Below, one piece after another: positions 55,812 through 64,000 of a stretch of 64,000 nt of DNA. The first letter of the stretch is position 1. Each line of letters opens with the position of its first letter. Both the position numbers and the translations under genes were made by a program. The notes under the pieces were generated by a model. The model was not told where the DNA came from. It was given only the letters and a program-made list of their open reading frames with translations, and made no database searches. The stretch covers positions 744,001-808,000 of the forward strand of contig NC_085109.1 in NCBI RefSeq assembly GCF_030269925.1. The letters run 5' to 3'. Source of the DNA: Bombyx mori. Its lineage: Eukaryota; Arthropoda; Insecta; Lepidoptera; Bombycidae.

Positions 55812-56494
55812 TGTGTTCCGGATTAAAAGATGAAACAACCGCCAAACCTAATTGAGATCTCGACTCCAAGTTTTCAGGTTAGTGGCGACACCAACCGAGA
55901 CGCCAGCTCCTACAAAAATCAAATGTCCATAAGCGATAATTTACATGATATTTAGTATTAAAATAAATAAATAAAATAAAAAGCCTTTCACTTCATACAA
56001 GTGACTTATAAAAACAAAATTAAATCAATGTGATCGATGTGATTAATTAACTAATAAATAATAATATGTTGAATAATATTAGGTACTATTTCCCACTAGC
56101 AAGAACCCCTCCTCTGGTAAAGGCCTCTTCCAAGGATTGTCAATCTTGTCTAGATTAGGCAATTTTAACCCAATTTGAAGTTGCTACTTTATATCTTCTT
56201 CCCATCTAGTATAATACTGTCTTCCCTTCTTTCTTTTTCCTAGATATTTAGAACGATCTAATTTTTAAACGGACAAGGAAAACTGTTATTTTATAGCATA
56301 GACGGATGAGCTAGCGTTCCAGTTAGTGTTAAGCGGCTACCGAATCTCATAAAGAACACAAACTGAATGGTGCCACCCATTTTAGGACTCAAGACTGTCT
56401 CTATGGGGCAGTCTAAAGATAATCCCTACTTCAAACTGGATCGCATGTCTGGTTCGCGGCAGATATAGGCTGGCGGGTGATATCTTTATAAGCT
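55812..56494. other. Mostly nothing recognised; Bm1-like relic at about 56310-56475
   Basis: The relic shows pieces of the minus-strand Bm1 order (TTAAGCGGCTACCG, GTGCCACCCATTTT, CGCGGCAGATATAGGC). The remainder is unassigned. Confidence 0.4.
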
Positions 56495-56945
56495 TACGAC
56501 GAAAGGAAGATCTTTCACCGAGCGAGTGATATTGCTCGGTAGACCGACGGTCCAAATGTTGTTGTTCGGAACTTGTATATGAGTCGACTATTATCAAAGG
56601 CGGCAATCTGACTTTTGGACAATGATTGGTAAATCAGAAAAACGAATTATTGACTTTGTATTCCATTGGCAGTCACAAAACTCTTCGGAACGACATCTTA
56701 GATAAATAACAGGTTAACTATTAACTTTTATTTAATGCAGGTTTTGAACCGTATTCTTTGAAGGAGACGATTATATTCAAATAAATCTGTATTGACATAT
56801 CAATAAAAATGTTTTGTCCAAATGCACAGATTGCCACCTTTGATAATAGACGACTCATATATGAAAGCTTATCTTGAAAATGTCGTAAGCGAGATTCGGG
56901 CATCTGTCAAATATCTTGTGTTCTGTGATGGATACCGCCACAATA
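56495..56945. repeat. Repeat D interrupted by a MITE
   Basis: The left part (GATATTGCTCGGTAGACCG to CTTGTATA) and the right part (TATATGAAAGCTTATCTTG to CAAATATCTTG) together match the uninterrupted copy at 17285-17445. Confidence 0.7.
56580..56857. mobile_element. MITE, 278 bp, about 42-bp inverted repeats, TA target
   Basis: Ends TGAGTCGACTATTATCAAAG and, inverted, TGAGTCGTCTATTATCAAAG. The inverted repeat continues to TTTGGACAA. TA flanks both sides (56578-56579 and 56858-56859), and removing element plus one TA restores GTATATATG, as at 17285-17445. A TA target suggests the Tc1/mariner superfamily. Confidence 0.85.
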
Positions 56946-56962
56946 TCTGCATTAAATGTTCG

Positions 56963-57205
56963 AGGTGGTAGGACCTCTTGTGAGTCCGCGCCGGTAGGTA
57001 CCACCACCCTGCCTATTTCTGCCGTGAAGCAGTAATGCGTTTCGGCTTGAAGGGCAGGGCAGCCGTTGTAACTGTATTGAGACCTTACAACTTATGTCTC
57101 AAGGTGGGTGGCGCATTTACGTTGTAGATGTCTATGGGCTCTAGTAACCACTTAACACCAGGTGGGCTGTGAGCTCGTCCACCCATCTAAGCAATAAAAA
57201 AAAGT
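56963..57205 (+). mobile_element. Bm1 SINE, 5'-truncated
   Basis: Runs from GAGGTGGTAGGACC to CTAAGCAATAAAAAAA; close to the family consensus. Confidence 0.85.
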
Positions 57206-57734
57206 GTTTGTGTTACGATTATATTCGATCTAGAATATCGTTCTATTCGAACTAATTGAGTGGGAGTCTCTGTCGTCCGTGCCTTGTTGCACGTACTCAA
57301 TAATTTCAGACCATTTGAATAGTCTCGTGCCTTATCGCAGTCGAGTTCGGAGAGAAGGGCAAGGTGTTTAAATAACTTATTTTTTAAGAAACTGCAACTG
57401 TATAGTAGAAAGTTAGTTGAATAAATAATAAAAAAAAAACTAAATAACACGCTTTATATAAAATTCAACTAAAAAATAGAAAATAAATTTTAATAAATTT
57501 AAATTGAAAATATGTAGTGTAATAAATATATATATTTTATTGTAAAAAAAGCTTGGGGTGCTAGTGAAGCTAATATAAAAGCATGTAAAAACAAATATTT
57601 CGGAAAACTGGACCGGTAAAAACGACTGTTCATAATCTCTGGACATAAGAAGACACTTGCGGCTAACAATTATATAGTTTAATCCTGTATGCGTCTTAAA
57701 GACTCCGAAATATCCAATACTTTGTGATAAATGT
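57206..57734. other. No recognised feature
   Basis: Very AT-rich DNA (57440-57560 almost only A and T). Confidence 0.4.
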
Positions 57735-57978
57735 ATGTTTTTTTAATGCTTATATGGGTGAACGAGCTCACATCCAACCTGGTGTTAAGTGGTTACTGGA
57801 GCCCATAGACATCTACAACGCAAATGCGCCACCCAACTTGAGATACAAGTTCTAAGGTCTCAAGTATAGTTACAACGACTGCCCCACCTTTCAAACCGAA
57901 ACGCATTACTGCTTCACGGCAGAAATAGGCAGGGCGTTGGTACCTACCCGTGCGGACTCACAAGAGGTTCTACCACCA
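57735..57978 (-). mobile_element. Bm1 SINE, 5'-truncated
   Basis: The minus strand runs from ATGGTGGTAGAACC to TAAGCATTAAAAAAA, with a few substitutions. Confidence 0.85.
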
Positions 57979-58149
57979 TTAAATATATGTACTTAAATTA
58001 TGTTGATATTGTTGTTAATTGCGTCGCTTTTATAAAAACATAATATACTTTTGAAAGTTGTAACAAAATATTTCGGTGGGTACGTCAAACTAAACAAAAA
58101 ACTAACCGAAGAAAAAAATACCTATTCATTAGTCATTTGGTATTTTGTT

Positions 58150-58215
58150 TTATTGCCAGTCTAGGCAGACTCTTACTCTCAGTTAAGTACTCTCCACAAG
58201 CCTCGTTTGAAGAAG
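58150..58215 (-). mobile_element. Jockey/CR1-like LINE tail relic
   Basis: The minus strand keeps CTTCTTCAAACGAGGCTTGT and a shortened tail CTAGACTGGCAATAAAA; the middle of the 3' UTR is deleted. Confidence 0.55.
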
Positions 58216-58904
58216 CTTTTCTTCCAGTTCTTCCAGAAGGTCTTCCAGTCTTATTGTCTACTTTTTGATGTTACAATGTGTGTATAGTTCGCGTGTTCTT
58301 TTAGGCCTCACGTACGGGAAAAGTACAAGGATTTTGTTATGAAATTGGTGAAATTAAGTAGCCCTATGTTGCCTACGGATCAGCCACCAGTTAGCTGTAA
58401 ATGCCAGTTTATTTTAAGTGTATTTCAGCAACGGCTCTGGTCATTAGTTGCTATTTAAATCCGTTGCTTTCCTTCAACGAGTCGTTCAAAGAACTCAGGT
58501 AGTTATTTTTGGTTGCGGATCTTCTGTCTCTCGCTTCCTCGTGTAGCATTGGATCTTACGTCCCCCTTCCACCCGTCTGACATCGGTCACGTACGCATTT
58601 CGTTACCAAATTTTTTACCTTGTTTCTCTTGAGGCTAGATTTTTTTTCGGAAGTCAATAAATTATATCTGATTATTTATTGGTGGAGCGACTGAGTTTAT
58701 ATTATTTTTATTCACATTAATTTCATATTTCGACCCAATTTGTATTGCATAAAATGCAAAAGTTTTGGATCTGCGAAGCGTTTGCGAGCGGTTCATCCAT
58801 TGACAAGAAGCTTGGTACAGTTGTTGGCATATCGGAGACTGCTTCGTCATTGAAATGATGACAGGCGTTGCGCGAGTAGTTCTAACAAGTCAGTACTCCA
58901 CACT
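58216..58904. other. No recognised feature
   Basis: Starts with a short CTTCCAG repeat (about 58215-58250). No coding signal. Confidence 0.4.
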
Positions 58905-59245
58905 TTTTTTTCTAATCACTGGTAGCCTAGGGGGCTATTCCAGCGTCACCCAGTAAGTGAGCTGACGAGGCTCAAACTGGAGTGTTGCTAACACTAGCCC
59001 CTAGCTAGAGCAGTGTTTCTCAGAATCTACGACCGAGGGGAATCGCGACCCACTGATTTTTTCTCTCTCCTACCTATGCTGATAGCCTTGAGACGTTATT
59101 TCAGCTTCGCCTTGAGGTGTAGGTGAGCTCACGGGGCTCAAGCCGGAGTGTTGCTAACACTAGGCCCTAGCTAGAGCAGTGCTGCGCAGAATCTACCACC
59201 GTATCGAAATCGCCACTGAGACGATCCGGCGAGTAACGTGGGCTG
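58905..59245 (-). mobile_element. LINE 3' tail, family C, two copies in tandem
   Basis: One copy lies at about 58905-59055 and a second at about 59060-59245. Each begins with a T run (poly(A) on the minus strand) and reaches CGACCCACTGA or CGCCACTGAGA. The second appears inserted at the poly(A)-distal end of the first. Confidence 0.6.
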
Positions 59246-59930
59246 TGTCTATGGGCTCCACACATACAACGATCCTCTCACCGTAGTTTGATTCCTTTTC
59301 ATCAGTTCTAAATAAAAGAAGATTCTCATTGTTGGGTGAGTGAATGTTATTGACGCTGATAAGTTCGATTATTTATTCATGTAAAGATTCATCCAGTTTG
59401 CTTAAAACTTTTACTACTTACCTGCAATCTGTAGAAATTTCGATATTGCATGCTGAAGGGTCCTAGATAAAGAAGACAATCAGATTGGAAATACCAGTTT
59501 CAAGGCAGATACTCGACTTAACCAGAATTAGTCGCATACCAGTTATGATCACAAACCATTGCACCAACTAAATAATATAAGAGATTTCGTAAAATCTAAG
59601 TTTAAATACACCACTTTAGTGTACCATTTTAATTAGTTATTTAGCAAAACGCTGGATTCGCATACGAATGGCTTTTAAATGAGGTAGTCAATCAAGATAA
59701 TTCATTATTTAAACAAAAAACATAAAATTATTCAGACGTGCTCGATGCTCACGTGGATTGGGTCTCAGAGATGGAACTGTAATAATATGCTCCTGCTTCG
59801 AATCGTGTGTGTATACTAGAGAAGATTAAAAATCTTTTAAAAGACTTCCCGACCCCCCTTGCGGCACGCGGTGACCAGAGAAGATAGAAAGAAAAGTAAC
59901 CAACCTTACTATTCAGACCGGTGTGCTTAT
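59246..59930. other. No recognised feature
   Basis: Unique AT-rich DNA without repeat matches. Confidence 0.4.
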
Positions 59931-60202
59931 TACGAGTTTTTTAACGTTCTCGATAGCGTAAAAGTTAACTCATATTTGTATGCTATGTAAATATGTATAA
60001 AACGGCTTTTCGGTAGTCAGCGGCTTGGCTCTGCCCCTGGCATTGCTGAAGTCCATGGGCGACGGTAACCACTCACCATCAGGGGGCCGTATGCTCGTCT
60101 GCCTACAAGGGCAATAAAAAAAAAAGAACGTTCCATCTCCACACGAATATGAGTTAACTTTTACGCTATCGAGAACGTTAAAACAATCGCTCTAAGTTCA
60201 CT
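59931..60202. mobile_element. MITE of the 53335 family, split by a LINE tail
   Basis: The ends match 53335-53492 (ACGTTCTCGATAGCGT and AAAGTTAACTCAT on the left, inverted on the right), with more changes in the outermost 20 bases. A Jockey/CR1-like LINE tail sits inside at about 60010-60123. Confidence 0.75.
60010..60123 (+). mobile_element. Jockey/CR1-like LINE 3' tail nested in a MITE
   Basis: Reads GGCTTGGCTCTGCCCCTGG to CAAGGGCAATAAAAAAAAA; about 110 bases, so extremely 5'-truncated. Confidence 0.8.
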
Positions 60203-61428
60203 GATTTCACATTAGTTCGTGATAGAAGTGCGATGTTACCAGGACTCGGGACGTCCCATATCTATTGGCACCAGGTTCGGAAATATATTTCACATATAAT
60301 AAAGGAACCGACATTGATGCTGTTGTAACTGCATTCCGTTAACCCATCTCTAGTAGTAGTATGCTCTACTTCATTATCTTCTTTCTCCCTAATTCTCCTA
60401 GCTCAAACTTCATATCTAGGCAAGGCGTTATGCGTTGAAGGTTGCATACTATTTATATATTGAAACAATCCTGTTTCGATATAAAAAAAAACATTATTGG
60501 TATACATATTTATAGTATAGTATAGCACACACACAATCCATACACGCATATAAAATAAATTATCTTCTAGATAAATCTAGGTCAAACACCGTTTAAGATC
60601 TTCCGAAATTAATTATTAACTAGTACGTTAAAAACAAATAAAATTTCAAAAACTTATTTAAATATTTTACTAAAAATATTCGAAAAAGATTTGAAAAACA
60701 AAATTGAAACTGATAGACACCCTGTACAACAACAATATCATTATTACAGTTAAAGTCAATTAAACATGCGTTATTAAGTATAACTCAACAAATCACTGGT
60801 CAGATCTTGATAACATTTAAATGAGACCACACGAGAAGTACCTGCTTTCAAATTATAACAAAAAAGAATCATGATAAGCGGTTCTTTTGTAAAAAGTACT
60901 GAAGGATCACGCATGAAAAGAATTCAATACCGAATTGAGGACCTCCTTTTTGGAAGTGGGTTAAAAATCTTCTAAATTCGGTTTCGGTTCGTCATTTGAG
61001 AACGTATTTAGTTATTTTCCTTCCGTTAACTCTCAATATCACAAAAAGTTGAAATGTGAACTCAAGTGATTTGATCTCTCAGGAGAGAACGGAAGGGAGA
61101 GGACATAAGAAGATGACGTATAAGAGTAACATTTTGACGCTAATCCGAGCTTCCCGTATTTTTTAACTGGTACATAATATCACCTCACTTCAACGTGCGG
61201 GACGATGGTCCTGACATTTTCCACCACGAAAAAATTTCACCCAAAATATTGCATTTCTACTTAAATAGGCTTATATTAAAATCATTGGCACCTAAATCTC
61301 GAAAAACGACACTGTCCAGTTTACAACAACTTACTTTACAACAACAGTTTACAAACAACAACTAAATGCGTCCAGTCTCGAATAGATTATCCGAGACAAA
61401 CATAACATCAATCATAAGGTGTCCAAAC
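60203..61428. other. 3' flank of MADF-BESS gene 2; nothing recognised
   Basis: AT-rich DNA. No canonical AATAAA on the minus strand was found within about 170 bases after the stop of the gene, so its 3' end is unclear. Confidence 0.4.
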
Positions 61429-61716
61429 CTAACTGTACTCATTTTTAATATCATCTGAAGAGTTAATCAAACTTATGATCTTCGGCTGGAGCGCCATTGC
61501 TCTCTCACTCGGTAGACTCCTGAGAACGGAAGCTACATAAGTCCCGAAATCGTCAAAAACATCTTGCTTTCGGGTCGTTCTCGTCTTTAGCTGCTCAGAA
61601 AGTTTCTCTATAGTTCTTATCAAGCTCTGTAGGTCTTCTTTGTTGTTCTCGGTGACGTTTGATTCGCTCTCTTCTGAATCACTGACAATTTCGATTTTAA
61701 CGTTGGGCAAGGATGG
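61429..61716 (-). CDS. MADF-BESS protein 2, exon 2 (linker and BESS motif)
   Basis: Last exon of a 212-residue protein on the minus strand, residues 118-212, in phase 0 after the strong acceptor TTTTTATTTCCAG. It starts PSLPNVKIEIVSDSEESES. VKIE (123-126) is a SUMO consensus, and the following acidic Ser-rich run fits an extended, negatively charged SUMO motif. A short charged helix follows (EDLQSLIRTIEKLSEQLK), then a basic stretch (KTRTTRK). The BESS motif is at about 170-203 (FDDFGTYVASVLRSLPSERA, then LQPKIISLINS). The arrangement and length match exon 2 of the gene at 46161-47854, with a shorter linker. Confidence 0.8.
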   Translation of the reverse strand, partial: PSLPNVKIEIVSDSEESESNVTENNKEDLQSLIRTIEKLSEQLKTRTTRKQDVFDDFGTYVASVLRSLPSERAMALQPKIISLINSSDDIKNEYS

Positions 61717-62207
61717 CTGGAAATAAAAAGGGATTTAGACATGGAGAAATGATTTCATGGTTGTGATGAAGCAATTGCCAAAGCCTTTCAAGTAACAACT
61801 TACGCAGCCGATCAATTACTGTAGAAATAGGCAGAACTATGGTACCAAAAGGCGTGATCTCAATGCATTAACCACTAGTTTAGCAAAGAGTTTGCCTGAG
61901 ACGTTCGAAAACTCCTTCATCATACTTTTTATGCTTTTTAAGGGGGATCTTTAACAACATATTATTAAATGTATAAATGCCAGGTTGAAAAAATAAACAT
62001 ATAATATAAAATCTATACTGTCATTACGGGGGAAGTAATTACAGACGGATCAAAATCATTATCTTGTTTATGTGATTTTGGGCCACTCTGATGTCATATT
62101 GTAAATTGTTTGTTTGCGTTTGCGAGTTCACTGTGACAAAGGACCCCTTTGTCATAGTGCCGCAATTTTAAAGAGTATCCCTGCATCTTCCAAGAGTATT
62201 GGGATAA

Positions 62208-62630
62208 TTGGAGTCGACATTTCGAGCGATCTCCAGTTTCGAAGTCATTTGGAGGGCAAAGTTGGCGTCCAAAATGCTGGGAGCCCTTAACAGAGGTAAC
62301 AGCGGTACTTCAGGCCTGGACAAAGACCTTTGCCTTACAAAGCACAGATCCGGCCATGCGTGGAGTACTGCTCCCAGCTCTGGACCGGGGCTCCCAAATA
62401 AAATAAAAGCTACTTCCATTCGACTCCATACTAAATAGAGCCGTTCGGATTGTCGCTAAACCCATTCTCACGGATCGCTTGAAACATCTGGGTCTGCGTA
62501 GAGACTTTGGTTCCCTCTGTATTTTGTACCGTATGTTCCATGGGGAATGCCTTGAGGAGCTGTTTGAGATGGTACCATCATCACGCTTTTACCATCGGTG
62601 GCGGCCCCGCGTGGCGTAGGCAGCGCCGTG
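62208..62630 (+). pseudogene. Jockey/CR1-like LINE reverse transcriptase fragment
   Basis: Motifs appear in order but in different frames: LASKMLGALNRG, then YKAQIRPCVEYCSQLW, then DSILNRAVRIVAKPILTDRL and LGLRRDFGSLCILYRMFHGE. The last overlaps the start of the fragment at 6505-6912, so both come from one family. At least one frameshift and a stop break it. It lies antisense in the intron of MADF-BESS gene 2. Confidence 0.75.
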
Positions 62631-62759
62631 TTTCGCAGATAGGACCGGATTTGTCGCTGCCGACTGATCATAGCTACGATGCTTGGCAGCGACGATTCTT
62701 GGAGGACAATGCTCGACCTCTGCGATTCTAGCATTTCACAGAAGGAGGCAATGGAAAGA

Positions 62760-63310
62760 AAGAGGGAGAGCTCATCCCTTTCCGCACCGATCTGTCGTCA
62801 CTGAGCTGGGGGCCGGGAAAGGACTTTCACCCAATTTCGACTCCTCTAGTAGGCGACCTCCTCCTGGTGAAGGAGGGGACCACCTAAGGATGGAGGCCGC
62901 GTGTCGCACTACCTGTAGTCCAGCGTGGAACCGCTGTGTAAGAGCAACCGGTTGGCAGTCATCCCAACCCAGAAGCCTGGTTCTGACCCAACGGGGTATC
63001 CCGGAACACTAGGCGGCTTAACGGGCCATCGTACCGAGACAGCCGACGTTCCAGAGCCTTCGTTTTGCCTCGAAAGCTGAGTCGACTGGGCGTTCTTAGG
63101 ATGAGCCGCGAGTCTGGTTGGAGTTTTGACTGCGGGAGCCCCCTACTCTGCCTGGGTTCTCACTTCAGGCGGAGTCCGGACGTCGGGTGAGAGAATGCAA
63201 GGAAGACGTTTAGTGGGTAGAGCTCCGAAATACCATGCTTGGGCCCGCGGTCCGTTCACAACATCTGAGAACCAGCTGAGAGGTTCAACCCTCAGTCCAT
63301 GATAAAGGGG
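62760..63310 (+). mobile_element. GC-rich R1-like LINE 3' region in the intron of MADF-BESS gene 2
   Basis: Shares scattered words with 12070-12563 (GTACCGAGACAGCCGACGTT, AGAGCCTTCG, GGACGTCGGGTG, GTTTAGTGGGT, GGGCCCGCGGTC) in the same order, with about one base in five changed. It is older than that copy and lacks a clear poly(A). Confidence 0.6.
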
Positions 63311-63584
63311 AGTTAGACAATAATCTAAACGAGCTGATATTAATATGTACAACGATCATCATGTAGGATGCTTAGGAATAAAAGTGAAATACGAAGCTAT
63401 TTCAATCAAAATACGGTGTTGTTGTTCTGTTAAAAAAAAAACTGCATTAAAAACTAAGCTAAAAATACAAAAATGTACATCTGAAAAAGTTCATTTACAA
63501 TACAGTTTATGACTAACAAAGCGCATAACATTTACGATAACGACCCAGTCAAGGTCGATACGAGATCGCGAAAACAAAATGTAC

Positions 63585-63935
63585 CATTACAGTCGCGTCT
63601 GGCGTCGGACACGGCACGTGCGCCCGCAGAAACGAATCCATCTTCGCGAACCAGACTTTAGGCTTGAAGGAATCCCTCCTTCTGCCACCGGACATCTTTT
63701 TCAGTTCCGCGCAATACGAATTACGTAGATTCTTTATTTTTGTCGTAACGTGGTGCGCTTCCAGCTTCCTCACATTCAATTCTTTGACTATTCGTTCGAT
63801 AGCTTCGTTCCTTTTCGTCTTGTATCTGTAGACGGATAATCGTGAGTTCCAGAGACACTCCTCTCGTCTATACAAATCGATTAATTCTAAAGTTTTCGCT
63901 TCGCTTAATCGCATTTTGGTACCCGATTTAGACAT
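63585..63935 (-). CDS. MADF-BESS protein 2, exon 1 (MADF domain)
   Basis: First exon on the minus strand, 117 residues. The MADF domain is at about 10-105: LSEAKTLELIDLYRREECLW, LSVYRYKTKRNEAIERIVKE, then VTTKIKNLRNSYCAELKKM and KPKVWFAKMDSFL. The ATG at 63935 has a good context (TTTAAAATG); a second in-frame ATG lies seven codons later. I place the exon end before GTACATTTTG at 63584, the same ten bases as the donor of gene 1. An alternative donor, GTAATG, two codons earlier is also in phase 0. The intron of about 1.87 kb holds two LINE fragments. Role as for gene 1: probable nuclear DNA-binding regulator, target unknown. Confidence 0.8.
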
Positions 63936-64000
63936 TTTAAACTTTTATCGGTTTGTAAAATTATAGGAAATGCATATACGTGCGGACGCTTAGCGCACTC

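Noticed and set aside
1..64000. CRISPR arrays, operons, ribosome binding sites and phage genes
   Set aside because: The window has SINEs, spliced genes and polyadenylation signals of an insect nuclear genome; the only regular array is a minisatellite without unique spacers.

Overview
The window is eukaryotic nuclear DNA from a lepidopteran, most probably a silk moth (Bombyx mori or a close relative). The main reason is about two dozen copies of a roughly 430-bp tRNA-derived SINE that I recognise as Bm1. Supporting evidence is a DD37D mariner, RTE, Jockey/CR1-like and R1-like LINE fragments, Helitron-like elements with TC/CTAG ends, and AT-rich unique DNA. No prokaryotic genes, CRISPR array, rRNA or stand-alone tRNA gene was seen.

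Host genes are sparse. Two two-exon genes are well supported. Both encode small MADF-BESS proteins, a family of insect DNA-binding co-regulators: one on the + strand (46161-46469 joined to 47375-47854, 262 aa) and one on the - strand (63935-63585 joined to 61716-61429, 212 aa). They are convergent, about 13.6 kb apart. Both have one phase-0 intron between the MADF exon and the BESS exon, both use a donor that begins with the same ten bases, and both carry a SUMO-consensus lysine just after the splice junction. A possible orphan terminal exon (50704-50495, - strand, with a polyadenylation signal) and one unexplained 110-codon frame (33409-33077, - strand) are listed with low confidence.

The rest is layered transposon sequence. 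From 1 to 20000 there are SINEs, LINE 3' ends and Helitron-like elements in unique AT-rich DNA. At 20106-24925 there is a three-level nest: an old Helitron-like copy holds a younger copy in the opposite orientation, which holds a very young Ty3/gypsy LTR element (20148-24185; its 317-bp LTRs differ at one base). That LTR element has lost most of gag-pol and carries two tandem-repeat arrays, three units of about 200 bp and about seventeen units of 59 bp, between an integrase remnant and the 3' LTR. From 25000 to 44000 come more SINEs, LINE tails and a decayed mariner with intact ends (36372-37645). Two adjacent near-perfect hairpins lie at 44467-44603. From 48000 to 64000 there are two MITE families, one copy of which was split by a LINE tail, a duplicated SINE flank and the second MADF-BESS gene.

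The repeats also inform on each other. The 3' tails of Bm1 and of the Jockey/CR1-like LINE are clearly similar, which suggests that this LINE is the mobilising partner. Several nested insertions leave their empty target sites readable. All names rest on reading motifs by eye; no database search was run.
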